In this document: positions 1-9,262 of the stretch, piece by piece
Layout: each line of letters starts with the position of its first letter
Numbering within the stretch: the first letter of the stretch is position 1
Assembly: GCA_900318335.1 (NCBI GenBank)
Contig: ONKF01000016.1
Span: forward strand, 19,169 to 83,168
DNA length: 64,000 nucleotides
Direction of reading: 5' to 3'
Source of the DNA: an uncultured Prevotellaceae bacterium
Lineage (GTDB): Bacteria; Bacteroidota; Bacteroidia; Bacteroidales; Muribaculaceae
Position numbers and translations under genes: made by a program
Notes under the pieces: model-generated
Seen by the model: only the letters and a program-made list of their open reading frames with translations
Database searches by the model: none
Told to the model about the DNA's origin: nothing

Positions 1-1098
1 CCGTTACTGAGCCAACTCACATTTGGCGACTCGACCCACATCTGGGGGTTTGTCGCCCTGAGTATCGCCGTATTGCTGCAGGCGCTTACCAATGGCGAAT
101 ATGCCATCCTGCAGGGCACCGCGCGTCTCAAGCGTCTGGCCAGTGTCACCCTGTGGGGAACCATCGTGGGCTTGGCTGTGTCCATCCCGCTGTTCTACTG
201 GCTGCGTGAGCGCAGTATCCTGCCGTCGATTCTCGCCTATGCCGCAGCGCTGGCCCTGTTCGCCTGGGTCTTCCGCAACCGTGACTATCCAGCCGTGGCG
301 ATGAACCGCCGCGAGACCTTCGACATGGGCAAGGGCTTTGTTCAACTGGGCATTTTCATGACCCTGGGCAACTTTGCCGGCATCCTGGCCAGCTACGCCT
401 TCAACTCGTGGCTTAACGTCAATGCCGGCACCGAGGCCGTGGGTTTCTATCAGGCCGGTTACACACTCATCAACAAATACACGGGGCTGATTCTCACCGC
501 ACTGGGCATGGAGTACTACCCTCGCCTGGCACGCGTTGCCGACAGCCGCATCCGTCTGCGCGCCTTTGTTTCCCAGGAAATCAACCTCGCCATCGCCGTC
601 ATGGCTCCCGTGGTGGCCCTGTTCATCCTGCTGCGCGAGCTCATCGTGTGGATTCTCTACACCCCTGAGTTCAACGTCATCTTCGCCTTTGTCTCGTGGG
701 GCATGATAGGTACCGTGCTGCGCACCCTGTCGTGGTGCCTGGCCTTCACCATTCTGGCCAAGGGCGACGGCAAGACTTACCTGTGGACCGAGGTCGCAAG
801 CGCTGTCATCAACCTGGTGCTCAACATCGTGTTCTACCGCTGGTGGGGGCTCACAGGACTGGGTGTCGCATTCCTCGTGTCCTACCTGCTCTACACCCTC
901 ATCATCGCCGTGGTTTACTTCAGGGTCTACCGCCTGCAGGTCACCCGTGCATGCCTATACAACCTGCTGTGGACGCTCGTCGTGGCGTCGGGTGTGATGG
1001 CAGCCATGCAGTCGGGCCAGACGCTTATCGCCTCTATCATCACGGCTGTCAGCATCGTCATTGCCATTCGCCAGATCATCGTCCTGTGGCGCCGATAA
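1..1098 (+). CDS. Polysaccharide flippase (Wzx/MATE-like), 5' partial
   Basis: The reading frame is open from the first base, so the true start lies upstream of the window; an internal start at base 73 is unlikely because the codons before it (LLSQLTFGDSTHIWGFVALS) continue the same protein. About 365 residues are visible, made of many hydrophobic stretches of 18-22 residues separated by short basic loops (for example LRER, RNRDY, VLWRR at the end). This pattern, with the half FVQLGIFMTLGNFAGILASY resembling the second six-helix bundle, fits the oligosaccharide flippase family that moves lipid-linked sugars across the inner membrane. The substrate cannot be told from the sequence and no other capsule or O-antigen genes are in view. 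It could also be another MOP-superfamily exporter. The gene is GC-rich like its neighbours. Confidence 0.75.
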   Translation, partial: PLLSQLTFGDSTHIWGFVALSIAVLLQALTNGEYAILQGTARLKRLASVTLWGTIVGLAVSIPLFYWLRERSILPSILAYAAALALFAWVFRNRDYPAVAMNRRETFDMGKGFVQLGIFMTLGNFAGILASYAFNSWLNVNAGTEAVGFYQAGYTLINKYTGLILTALGMEYYPRLARVADSRIRLRAFVSQEINLAIAVMAPVVALFILLRELIVWILYTPEFNVIFAFVSWGMIGTVLRTLSWCLAFTILAKGDGKTYLWTEVASAVINLVLNIVFYRWWGLTGLGVAFLVSYLLYTLIIAVVYFRVYRLQVTRACLYNLLWTLVVASGVMAAMQSGQTLIASIITAVSIVIAIRQIIVLWRR

Positions 1099-1216
1099 TG
1101 GCAAAATGCTATCACAACTACCATAAACGGTAGCTGCGCTAACTAACATCAGTTAATTTTTAATAAACGAGGATGAATTTATTAACAATCTGGTGCTTTA
1201 TTTGAATATTATTGTG

Positions 1217-1224
1217 TACCTTTG
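1217..1224 (+). promoter_or_regulatory. Bacteroidetes promoter box for greA
   Basis: TACCTTTG matches the TAnnTTTG -7 element of Bacteroidetes sigma-ABfr promoters. No well-spaced TTTG is seen upstream. The leader of about 100 bases to greA contains two short AT-rich hairpins (around 1255-1285 and 1276-1304). Confidence 0.6.
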
Positions 1225-1326
1225 CACCGTTAAACCAAAATATTAACCGCGAGGGATCTCACCTGCAATATGTTGAGATTCTTCTAATTTTTTGAATCTT
1301 AAAAATTAAAAAACACAGTATTTAGC

Positions 1327-1800
1327 ATGGCTATTACTTACATGACACAGGAAGGTTACGACAAGAAGATGGCCGAACTGAAGCATCTTGAAAATGTCGA
1401 ACGTCCCGATGTTGTCCGCGCCATTGTCGAGGCCAGGGACAAGGGAGACCTTTCAGAGAACGCAGAATATGATGCCGCCAAGGAGCGCCAGGGCATGCTC
1501 GAAGCCAAGATTGCCGAGCTCAAGTCACTCATCGCATCGGCCCGCATCATCGACGAGAGCAAGATTTCGACCGACGAGGTACAGCTGCTCAACAAGGTGA
1601 CCATACGCAACCTCAAGAACAAGGCCACGGTGGCCTACACCATCGTTACCGAGACCGAGGCCAACCTGCGCGAGGGCAAAATCTCCATCTCTACCCCCAT
1701 CGCCAAGGGTCTGCTCGGCCACAAGGTGGGCGATACCGTCGAGGTACAGGCTCCTGCCGGACTGATGAAGTTTGAGATCCTGAAAATCGAAGTCGGCTAA
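1327..1800 (+). CDS. greA: Transcription elongation factor GreA
   Basis: GreA enters the secondary channel of RNA polymerase and stimulates cleavage of backtracked transcripts. The 157-residue length is standard. The N-terminal coiled coil carries the conserved tip motif DLSENAEYDAAKE (residues about 42-54), whose acidic residues act at the polymerase active site; the C-terminal half, ending GDTVEVQAPAGLMKFEILKI, is the FKBP-like domain. The start MAITYMTQEGYDKK matches the usual GreA N terminus. It is followed after 32 bases by the HIT-family gene, an order I recall as common in Bacteroidales, and is driven by the TACCTTTG box at 1217. Confidence 0.96.
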   Translation: MAITYMTQEGYDKKMAELKHLENVERPDVVRAIVEARDKGDLSENAEYDAAKERQGMLEAKIAELKSLIASARIIDESKISTDEVQLLNKVTIRNLKNKATVAYTIVTETEANLREGKISISTPIAKGLLGHKVGDTVEVQAPAGLMKFEILKIEVG

Positions 1801-1832
1801 TCATCCAAAACGCGAATTAATCTTATAGAGAT

Positions 1833-2225
1833 ATGGCAACTATTTTCAGCAAAATCGCCGCTGGCGAGATTCCCAGCTACAAGGTGGCCGAGGACGACAA
1901 CTACTTCGCATTCCTCGACATCAATCCCATGGCAAAGGGTCACACCCTGGTCATCCCCAAGCACGAGGTGAACTACATGTTTGACCTCGATGAGCAGGAA
2001 TACATGGGCCTGTGGGCCTTTGCACGCAAGGTCGCCATGGCACTCGAGCAGGCTGTGCCCTGCAAGCGCATCGGCATCGGTGTGCTCGGTATGGAAGTGC
2101 CCCATTGCCACATCCACCTCGTTCCCTTGCAGACCGAGAAGGACATGGCTTTCGGAGGCCCCAAGCTGACCCTCCCCGCCGAGGAGATGCAGGCCATCGC
2201 CGACGCCATTGCAGCCAAGCTCTGA
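1833..2225 (+). CDS. HIT family protein (histidine triad nucleotide-binding)
   Basis: A 130-residue histidine-triad protein. The catalytic motif is PHCHIHLVPL near residue 90, fitting H-x-H-x-H-x-x, and the N-terminal MATIFSKIAAGEIPSYKVAED with FLDINPMAKGHTLVIPKHEV is typical of the HINT branch that hydrolyses nucleoside phosphoramidates and related conjugates. Cytosolic, no signal peptide. Cotranscription with greA is likely from the 32-base gap, and a strong hairpin follows the stop codon, so greA-HIT is probably a two-gene unit. The physiological substrate is not known from sequence. Confidence 0.92.
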   Translation: MATIFSKIAAGEIPSYKVAEDDNYFAFLDINPMAKGHTLVIPKHEVNYMFDLDEQEYMGLWAFARKVAMALEQAVPCKRIGIGVLGMEVPHCHIHLVPLQTEKDMAFGGPKLTLPAEEMQAIADAIAAKL

Positions 2226-2253
2226 TCCAAATCAGATTCATCCACAGCATCAT

Positions 2254-2294
2254 CATGGGCGCCAGACCGTTTCTCGACGGTTCTGGCGCCCATG
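2254..2294 (+). terminator. Hairpin terminator after HIT gene
   Basis: CATGGGCGCCAGACCGT pairs with ACGGTTCTGGCGCCCATG with one bulged T and a six-base loop. The tract behind it is only moderately T-rich, so it may act as a transcript end stabiliser as much as an intrinsic terminator. Confidence 0.65.
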
Positions 2295-2402
2295 CCTTAT
2301 CACCTATATTCACTTAAGTCTACCACACCATCAGAAATCATGGTTTTTCACTAAAAATACAAAAATTATTACTAAATCTTCCCATCTTTCCACAAAATCG
2401 AT

Positions 2403-2410
2403 TATATTTG
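2403..2410 (+). promoter_or_regulatory. Promoter box upstream of secreted-protein operon
   Basis: TATATTTG fits TAnnTTTG. The leader to the start at 2539 would be about 120 bases. No clear TTTG lies at the usual distance upstream, so this is tentative. Confidence 0.4.
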
Positions 2411-2538
2411 TAACTTGTAATAACCAAAATCCCCAATCACATCATTGCACTATGCGCCATCAAATTCATAGTGATACCAGTTTTTAGTGATTCAGAAAGT
2501 TGATAACCAAAATTTAGAGACATTAATATAATAACAAC

Positions 2539-4119
2539 ATGAGAAAATTTCATTACTTAATTACGTGCAGCCTGTTGATTGCAATAGGCTGGGCTAATGC
2601 TTTAGCCCAGGAATCACCCACCGTGAATCCTGCCCAACGCCTCAATCTCGAGCTCATCAATAACCAGAGCACCTTCGTCATCGATGAGGTGAACGGCAAC
2701 CGGAACGAGTACACGAACACCTTCCGACTCACCCAACCGACCGACTACAAACTCACGGCCGGCATGCTCAAGCAGGGTGACAACTACATCACCCTCACCC
2801 GCTATGACGATGAGGCCAATGACATCCCCTTTGCCCGCATCAACCTTAGCGCCACGACTACGACGCCCAAATCGGAGGTCATCGACATACTCGACTTTTA
2901 CCAGGACGGTGAGGGAGCCCACTCTGGTTCGGTCACGCTCACCCAAGCGGATTTAGGCAGCGACAGCAACTGGGGCACCAACGGAACCAACCTCATCTGG
3001 CAAGCCAGTGGTTATGCCTACATCTCAGGTGCAGGTGGTTTCACCTTTACGGTTCCTGCAGGTTACAGCGATGCTCAGATGCAGTTCATCATCTACAACG
3101 GCACGGACGCCCGTGGCGGCTATTGGGCCTACAACCTCAATGATGAAGGGTGGAGGGTTGCCTCAACTGCGACTGCAAGCAGCTCATCATCGTTTGTACT
3201 CACTGGGGTGAATAGCGGCGATGTGATCAGTTTTTACGGTGCGCGTGTTTATAACAACCAATATCAGTTGTATCAGTCTCCAGACATTGAGCTCATTGGT
3301 GTAGTGCATTTGCCCTCTTCCTATGTCCCCACCATCGAGGTGACACCGACCCTCAGCTACTGGGATCAGAATAATGGTGACTGGAGCACCCCAAGTTCAC
3401 TGGGCGGCAGTACCACCTATACTCCTAACGATGCTATTGACCTGCCCAGCCTAGGCATCATCTCAGACCAATTTGCTGAGCAAACTGACAATAACAGCCA
3501 TTCGGACTACTACAATTACAAGGCCGACTTAGATGCCAACGTTATCATACCCACGAACGGTGAGACGGGACTGGACTTCTATGCAAGCGCCGATTTCACG
3601 GCCTGCACTACAACCAACCCCAGCTCTGGAACCTTGACGGGACACAACGGCTGGTCATTCAATAGCGCCAGTGCATATATGGATGACAATAACGGCATCT
3701 GGGCTTATATAGCTTATTATGGTGCCATTATATTCCAAATGCCCGAGACATTTTTGGGCAACAGTGTCACCGTTACTGTGACATCAGGTCCAAACCTTGA
3801 TAATTCTGACAACAATTATACAGGCATCCTGTATGTCAATGATGTCCTATATACTTTCACCGGCAGTGGAACCCACTCCTGGACTGTACCCGTCAGCGCT
3901 GGCGGCATCATCGAGTTTAAGACCGACGGACAGACCTACTCGACCGATATCGCAAGTATAGTTATCAGTAGTGGCAACGGTCATGCCATGAGCGCACCAG
4001 CACAAGCTTCCAACGGGGAGTTCACATCTCTTCCCCGCGAACTGAAGGTCAAAACGGCTCTGCCTATCGAACAGAGCAAGAAACAGCGTGAATTCAAGGC
4101 AATCATTAACGACAAATAA
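2539..4119 (+). CDS. Secreted protein of unknown function, operon partner of subtilase
   Basis: 526 residues with a Sec signal peptide (MRKFHYLITCSLLIAIGWANALAQ, cleavage likely after ALA). The mature part is rich in Ser, Thr, Asn, Gly and aromatic residues, with beta-strand-like alternation and segments such as GGFTFTVPAGYSDAQMQFIIYNG (around 170-190), suggesting several beta-sandwich domains of the adhesin or carbohydrate-binding kind. I recognise no catalytic motif. The C terminus is basic and ends KKQREFKAIINDK; it lacks the 38-residue tail found on the next gene. The stop codon lies 11 bases before the protease gene, so the two are surely one operon; it may be a surface partner or substrate of the protease, which is inference. 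Confidence 0.75.
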   Translation: MRKFHYLITCSLLIAIGWANALAQESPTVNPAQRLNLELINNQSTFVIDEVNGNRNEYTNTFRLTQPTDYKLTAGMLKQGDNYITLTRYDDEANDIPFARINLSATTTTPKSEVIDILDFYQDGEGAHSGSVTLTQADLGSDSNWGTNGTNLIWQASGYAYISGAGGFTFTVPAGYSDAQMQFIIYNGTDARGGYWAYNLNDEGWRVASTATASSSSSFVLTGVNSGDVISFYGARVYNNQYQLYQSPDIELIGVVHLPSSYVPTIEVTPTLSYWDQNNGDWSTPSSLGGSTTYTPNDAIDLPSLGIISDQFAEQTDNNSHSDYYNYKADLDANVIIPTNGETGLDFYASADFTACTTTNPSSGTLTGHNGWSFNSASAYMDDNNGIWAYIAYYGAIIFQMPETFLGNSVTVTVTSGPNLDNSDNNYTGILYVNDVLYTFTGSGTHSWTVPVSAGGIIEFKTDGQTYSTDIASIVISSGNGHAMSAPAQASNGEFTSLPRELKVKTALPIEQSKKQREFKAIINDK

Positions 4120-4130
4120 GACATCAAGAT

Positions 4131-7100
4131 ATGAAAACGATAGTTAACAAATTACGCTTCTTGCTGGTTCTGGGCTTTATCGCCCTAGCCATGTCATCAT
4201 GGAGCCAAGCCGTGCCCTACATCAACAAGATGTCCATCACGACCCAATTATTTCTTGAGGAAATGGCAGGCAACATCACCTTTGACCATAAGGCCCTTCC
4301 TGCCAAGTCCACCAGTACAGGAGTAAAGCCGCTTCCAAAACCTCGTCGTCCTATTGCCGCTCCTGACACCATAGACGGCAAAGTATATATTGATGCTACG
4401 ATTCGCGTTACTAACAACACTGACATTGAAGACCTTCAAAGACTAGGCGTCATCATCCAGTGTAAATTTGACAAAGGATTATTGACAGCAGCTATCCCCA
4501 TCGACATGATTGACGATGTTGCAGCCATTGAGGGTGTGAAGCGAATCAACGTTTCAGCCATTATGAGACCTTTGACTAATCGGGCACGCCAGACGACCAA
4601 CGTTGATGACGTACTTACACATTCAGCGGATGCAATTGCAGCTGGTTTGCCTAGCATCTTTGATGGTTCGGGTGTCATTTTGGGAATTATTGATACGGGT
4701 ATCGATTTCCAACATAAGGCATTTACTGACAAAAACGGAAACACGCGCATTAAGGGTGTTTATTGCTATGATGGTGATAATGACAATGTGGTAGATTGGG
4801 CTGGAAGTGGAACGCTACCTACCACCGATGACAACTCAGAAGACCACGGGACCCACACCAGCAGCATTGCTGGTGGTTCAAGCGTTATCATTAGTGGCTC
4901 TACCGTAACAGTGACTGATAATCACGCCAATGCGACATACGGCGGCATGGCTCCTGGAGCAGACTTATACTTGGCAGCTACGCGGTTATCTATGAACCAT
5001 ATTCTTAATTCTTTCCAAAGTATGGCCAACTATGCGAACGCACAAAACAAACCTCTTGTTGTCAATAACAGTTGGGGTAGTGCAGGTTGGTATTCACGTA
5101 ACGGATACTCTGATATCTCTGACGTGATAGAACAATACTTTGGCGACAGTCATCCCAATCACATTTGCTTGTTTGCATCGGGTAATGAAGCAGGCCGAGG
5201 CCTTGAAAGCGGTTTAGGTGGCGGTATGTATGTTACGGGAACATCATCTCAACAGCATCCATTGGGCACTATTGTTCGCAGTAATACTAACGTCGAGAAT
5301 TCAAACCTTCAATATTATTATGGATTGCTTGCCAATGCATGGACCCGCGCTACTGATGCTACTGGTATCGGCATCAATATTCATGTCATCAACAAAAGCA
5401 CCGGCGCCCTCTTCAAGAGCTATTCTTATTCAAGCACCGTCAACAATAGCCAGAACAATTTCACCTTAGAAGGTCTAAACCTGTCTGTGTGGGTTCTTTT
5501 TGACTATGTAGGTGCACAACAAGGACGGCACCAAGTAGCTGTTTATACAGAGGATTATACTTACACCAGCACTTACGTTTTTGCTATTGAAGTATATCCC
5601 ATCGGTGGTTCAAGCTCCATTGTGGATATCTATGGTGGAGATTATACATATCTTATCAGCAACGTAAACACAAGTAATCATACTTGGGTAGCTGGCACTG
5701 ATGATATGAGTGTAGGTGATGAGTGTATGGATTCCAATGTCATATCTGTAGGTTCTTACGTAACCCGTAACGGTGCGACCAGCACTGGCGATATTTCTTA
5801 CTTTTCGAGTTATGCCACCACTGGTTCTGGCCCTACTGGTGTTCAGCATCCATGGATTACTGCACCAGGTGAGGTTATAACCTCGGCATTTAATCACTAC
5901 GTTTCATCCAGCAACCACACCGTCACGGCAGGTAGCTCTAATGGTATTTACGGAGACATGTCGGGCACATCTATGGCAACGCCAGCTGTAGCTGGTATCG
6001 TTGCCTTGTGGTTACAAGCAGCCCAACAAGTGGGAAAGGACCTGACCCTCAGCGATGTTAAAAACATCATGGCTGAGACTGCTATCCATGACCAATGGAC
6101 TAATGGCACAAATGCCAGCCACTTCGGTAATGGCAAAATCAATGCCCTAGGTGGTATTGAATATATCTTGCGTGAATATGCTCAACCCATGATTTTAGCT
6201 ACACCCAGTACTATCACCTTTGAGGGTGCACCAGGCGGTTCCTATACCGAAACTGTCACTGTTGGTGGCATCGACCTAACAGGCAATATTACAGCTACAC
6301 TGAACGACGCCAACGGTGTTTACAGCATCAATACGACCAGCTTTGATAGTAATGGGGGCAACTTAGTTATCACTTATTCACCCTCGAGTCAAGGCACTCA
6401 CAATGCCACTATCACGTTGAGCAGCCAAGGTATTGACCCCGTGACCGTTACTATCAACGGAAGAGCAAGAATAGTTACTGATGCCATCGTAGCCGATGCG
6501 ACAAATGAAAACAATACTCTTCCTGTTTACGGTACTAATCATAATCGTACTCAGACTAACCAAATGCTGTATCCCGTAACAGAGTTCACTGGGAAAGGCA
6601 TGGAAGGCAAGACCATCAAGAAGATAACATTTTACCCAAGAAATGGAATTAACTTCCGTGGTGGTTCCGTAACCGTCAAATTAGCCAATATGCCAGCAAA
6701 CACATCAGGTTACACTAGCAATAATCCTACTCGTAAAACTGCGACCTTTGTCACTGTTAAGACTTTGAGTGTGCCCAGCACAGCTCAGACAAACTTGACT
6801 GAGTGGGTATTTGAAGACCTGACTGGTGACTTCACCTATGAAGGCGGAGACCTACTCATCGAGGTGACAACAACTACCGGAACCGCTGCAGATACCTATT
6901 TCTATGGCAAGAGTTACACTAATTCTTATCCAAGTTATTATTCATACATAAGATCTGGTCGAACCACATCTGCCGGCCAGAGGTTCTTGCCTAAGGTGAA
7001 GTTTGAGTGGGATGCTCCATTTATTGAAGGTGAAGTTGCTCCAAACACGTTGACCTTTACTGATGTGATCATTGGAAGGAGCCAAGAACAGACGGTAACT

Positions 7101-8447
7101 GTGACCAACACGGGCAACATGCCCTTCACGCCAGTGATTGACACGACTAACCTTCCTGCTGAATTTACTGTGACTGGTGGTGACGTTGTTGCAGTTGGCG
7201 GAAGCCTTGGCCTGACGGTGACCTACACTCCGACCGATGAAGGTCCCCACAACGGTTCGTTCACCGTGACCATAGGTGATGCGACCTACACTGTGACTGT
7301 AACCGGAAATGGTATCGTTGTCAACAGCACGCTGTTCAGTAATGAGGTGATGGTGCCTGTTTACAAGAGCGATATCAGGGCCAATGGTGACACTTACATC
7401 TTTGCAGAGAGCGACGTGCTCGGTGACATTGATATGAACCTTGAGTATCCCGCCAATTCCAGCAGCATCGAGGTTCTCGCCAAGGCCGATGAGCCAATCT
7501 TGCGTTACGATCTGCATCACAAAATCGGTGAAGACGGCAACTGGACTTATCCCGATGGTGCAGCCGTGGCCACCGCTACCCACAACGGCAACTCCTATGT
7601 CGTGAATAGTGAGACGTTCACCTTCCCGCAGGATGCTACCGAGATGTGGATTTCGATGAACGACAGTCAGCTCAACAACGCGACCGAGGTGACCTACTAC
7701 GTTCCCGTAACCGTTGCCAATGGCAAAGTGACTACCGGTGAGCCTAATACTTACGGTGCACCCTTCGCCCAGAGCCAGCTCGATCCCGTCTCGATCGAAG
7801 TCAGGGTGGGTGGTGTCAAGAGCAGCGTCATCGACCATTATGGCAACCATACCGGTGAATGGGAAGGTCCCAATGGTGTCAACTATTGCGTTTACATGCC
7901 CGTTGTCACTGTATTGTGCCAGCAATTGAATGGAACCACCCATGTGCCCTACTTGTATCGTGCATGGCTCCTCGCCAACGATTTCGTCGATTATTACAAT
8001 TACGCCCACGATCCCCAGGAGGGCTTCTATGGCACGACCGTTAAACAGATGCCCTATCTGCTGGCCGAGAAGGGAATTGACGACATTGGCGATCCCACCT
8101 ATGTGACTCTCGGTGAAGCCGGTGATACTTATGAGGGCCAAAACACCTTTGGCGCTCCTGTTGACGATCCCGGCATCGTGATTGCCGTACGCGTCTATTA
8201 CCAGAGGGCCGACGAGCTGTCCGGACACATGCTGCGTGCCGGCGGCGGATACGGTTTCGGTCAAGGCAGTGGCCGTGGCGACGGCATCCAGACCGGCATC
8301 AACGAGCTCATCAACGGCAAGCAAGTGGTTGATGTGCAATATGTCAACACCTTAGGCATGCAATCGAGCGAGCCATTTGACGGCGTGAACATCGTGATCA
8401 CCCGTTACAGCGACGGTTCAACCTCGACTTCCAAGGTGGTCAAGTAA
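4131..8447 (+). CDS. Secreted subtilisin-like serine protease (S8) with C-terminal tail domain
   Basis: 1438 residues. Signal peptide MKTIVNKLRFLLVLGFIALAMSS, then a propeptide-like segment, then the S8 domain with all three catalytic residues: D188 in GIIDTGIDFQHKAF, H239 in DHGTHTSSIAGG, S614 in GTSMATPAVAGIVALW, plus the oxyanion-type asparagine region VVNNSWG. The 375 residues between H239 and S614 are longer than in simple subtilisins and must contain an inserted beta domain. Residues about 690-1065 hold Ig-like repeats; the stretch PNTLTFTDVIIGRSQEQTVT (about 967) looks like a choice-of-anchor D (ASPM/SPD-2/Hydin-like) domain. The last 38 residues resemble the tail of the 1727-residue protein at 44147 and may be a type IX-like sorting signal. 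Secreted or surface peptidase; target unknown. Confidence 0.9.
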   Translation: MKTIVNKLRFLLVLGFIALAMSSWSQAVPYINKMSITTQLFLEEMAGNITFDHKALPAKSTSTGVKPLPKPRRPIAAPDTIDGKVYIDATIRVTNNTDIEDLQRLGVIIQCKFDKGLLTAAIPIDMIDDVAAIEGVKRINVSAIMRPLTNRARQTTNVDDVLTHSADAIAAGLPSIFDGSGVILGIIDTGIDFQHKAFTDKNGNTRIKGVYCYDGDNDNVVDWAGSGTLPTTDDNSEDHGTHTSSIAGGSSVIISGSTVTVTDNHANATYGGMAPGADLYLAATRLSMNHILNSFQSMANYANAQNKPLVVNNSWGSAGWYSRNGYSDISDVIEQYFGDSHPNHICLFASGNEAGRGLESGLGGGMYVTGTSSQQHPLGTIVRSNTNVENSNLQYYYGLLANAWTRATDATGIGINIHVINKSTGALFKSYSYSSTVNNSQNNFTLEGLNLSVWVLFDYVGAQQGRHQVAVYTEDYTYTSTYVFAIEVYPIGGSSSIVDIYGGDYTYLISNVNTSNHTWVAGTDDMSVGDECMDSNVISVGSYVTRNGATSTGDISYFSSYATTGSGPTGVQHPWITAPGEVITSAFNHYVSSSNHTVTAGSSNGIYGDMSGTSMATPAVAGIVALWLQAAQQVGKDLTLSDVKNIMAETAIHDQWTNGTNASHFGNGKINALGGIEYILREYAQPMILATPSTITFEGAPGGSYTETVTVGGIDLTGNITATLNDANGVYSINTTSFDSNGGNLVITYSPSSQGTHNATITLSSQGIDPVTVTINGRARIVTDAIVADATNENNTLPVYGTNHNRTQTNQMLYPVTEFTGKGMEGKTIKKITFYPRNGINFRGGSVTVKLANMPANTSGYTSNNPTRKTATFVTVKTLSVPSTAQTNLTEWVFEDLTGDFTYEGGDLLIEVTTTTGTAADTYFYGKSYTNSYPSYYSYIRSGRTTSAGQRFLPKVKFEWDAPFIEGEVAPNTLTFTDVIIGRSQEQTVTVTNTGNMPFTPVIDTTNLPAEFTVTGGDVVAVGGSLGLTVTYTPTDEGPHNGSFTVTIGDATYTVTVTGNGIVVNSTLFSNEVMVPVYKSDIRANGDTYIFAESDVLGDIDMNLEYPANSSSIEVLAKADEPILRYDLHHKIGEDGNWTYPDGAAVATATHNGNSYVVNSETFTFPQDATEMWISMNDSQLNNATEVTYYVPVTVANGKVTTGEPNTYGAPFAQSQLDPVSIEVRVGGVKSSVIDHYGNHTGEWEGPNGVNYCVYMPVVTVLCQQLNGTTHVPYLYRAWLLANDFVDYYNYAHDPQEGFYGTTVKQMPYLLAEKGIDDIGDPTYVTLGEAGDTYEGQNTFGAPVDDPGIVIAVRVYYQRADELSGHMLRAGGGYGFGQGSGRGDGIQTGINELINGKQVVDVQYVNTLGMQSSEPFDGVNIVITRYSDGSTSTSKVVK

Positions 8448-8491
8448 AGAGAAAATCATAATTCACTAAATAACTCTTTGCATTACATTAG

Positions 8492-8527
8492 CGAGGGCCC
8501 GCCGATGATGGCGCGCCCTCGTTTTTA
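8492..8527 (+). terminator. Intrinsic terminator after subtilase gene
   Basis: CGAGGGCCCGCC pairs with GGCGCGCCCTCG (one mismatch) around the loop GATGAT and is followed directly by a T run (GTTTTTATT). Confidence 0.85.
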
Positions 8528-8581
8528 TTGGCTCTGACCTCATCAGAGCGGTATAAAACTAATAGAATATCAGGCTGAATA

Positions 8582-9043
8582 TCACTTGTCACGCAACGTG
8601 AGGATGTAATAGCGGGATTCTCCCTCAAACCGCTTGCCGCCCTTGGTCTCCAGGTACCAGGCGGGCTCGTTGTTCCATGTTTCCGATGGCAATTCCCTAT
8701 CGCCCGCCTTGATGGTCTGGATATATTTCCAGAGAGGCACAATCTGTTCCTCGCGGTACAGGCCGTCCCAATCGTCATTGACCCACAAGATCTGATCAGG
8801 CGCCAACACGGCGACACTGATGCTGTCGGCCTCACCATAATAGGTGGTCACGCTGTCGCTCTCGACGATGGCATAGCCGCCATAGGAAGACTTGAGGATC
8901 TCCTTGTACATGACGACCGACACCGTGTCGCTGGTCTTGTTGTATAACTTAAAATCCACCGATGACACGGGGTCACACGACACCAGCGACATCGATATCA
9001 CAGCCAATCCGGCCAGCCACAGCGGCATTTTAAGATTCTTCAT
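8582..9043 (-). CDS. Small lipoprotein of unknown function
   Basis: 153 residues from the start MKNLKMPLWLAGLAVISMSLVSCDP, which forms a clean lipoprotein signal peptide with lipobox SLVSC; an upstream in-frame start at 9139 would add 32 residues before the signal peptide and is rejected. Lipid anchoring at the cysteine and residence in the outer membrane or on the surface is expected. The mature part contains VDFKLYNKTSDTVSVVMYKEIL and ends in KGGKRFEGESRYYILTLRDK, resembling small beta-rich lipoproteins of Bacteroidales. No family recognised. Divergent from the topoisomerase gene and convergent with the subtilase operon. Confidence 0.75.
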   Translation of the reverse strand: MKNLKMPLWLAGLAVISMSLVSCDPVSSVDFKLYNKTSDTVSVVMYKEILKSSYGGYAIVESDSVTTYYGEADSISVAVLAPDQILWVNDDWDGLYREEQIVPLWKYIQTIKAGDRELPSETWNNEPAWYLETKGGKRFEGESRYYILTLRDK

Positions 9044-9221
9044 GTTACTTATCGCAATGCTTAATTGTTCTTGTATTATTAACGGCGACGGGCCTGATTT
9101 CTTGCACAATCGGGGAGATAATTGTGACTCCCGGGGCATCCAGAGCCTGAGGAGGACGGGTGAAATCGTTAATAAACCTTATAGATGAGGGGCTATGGCG
9201 GCAAGTTTGCGGGAAATTTTG

Positions 9222-9229
9222 TAAATTTG
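9222..9229 (+). promoter_or_regulatory. Promoter box for parE
   Basis: TAAATTTG fits TAnnTTTG, 34 bases before the chosen parE start. It supports the start at 9263, because an upstream in-frame start at 9185 would lie before this box. Confidence 0.6.
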
Positions 9230-9262
9230 CAGGTTAAAACGCAGATTTTTTTACTGAAAAGC

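Larger units (their letters stand above)
2226..2538. other. Intergenic region before secreted-protein operon
   Basis: 313 bases. Besides the hairpin at 2254-2294 it becomes strongly AT-rich and holds a promoter-like box at 2403-2410, leaving a leader of about 120 bases before the next gene. No convincing small gene is seen. Confidence 0.6.

Noticed and set aside
6942-8339. 465-codon open frame opposite the subtilase gene
   Set aside because: Antisense to Ig-like and tail domains of a clear plus-strand protein; no promoter or family features.
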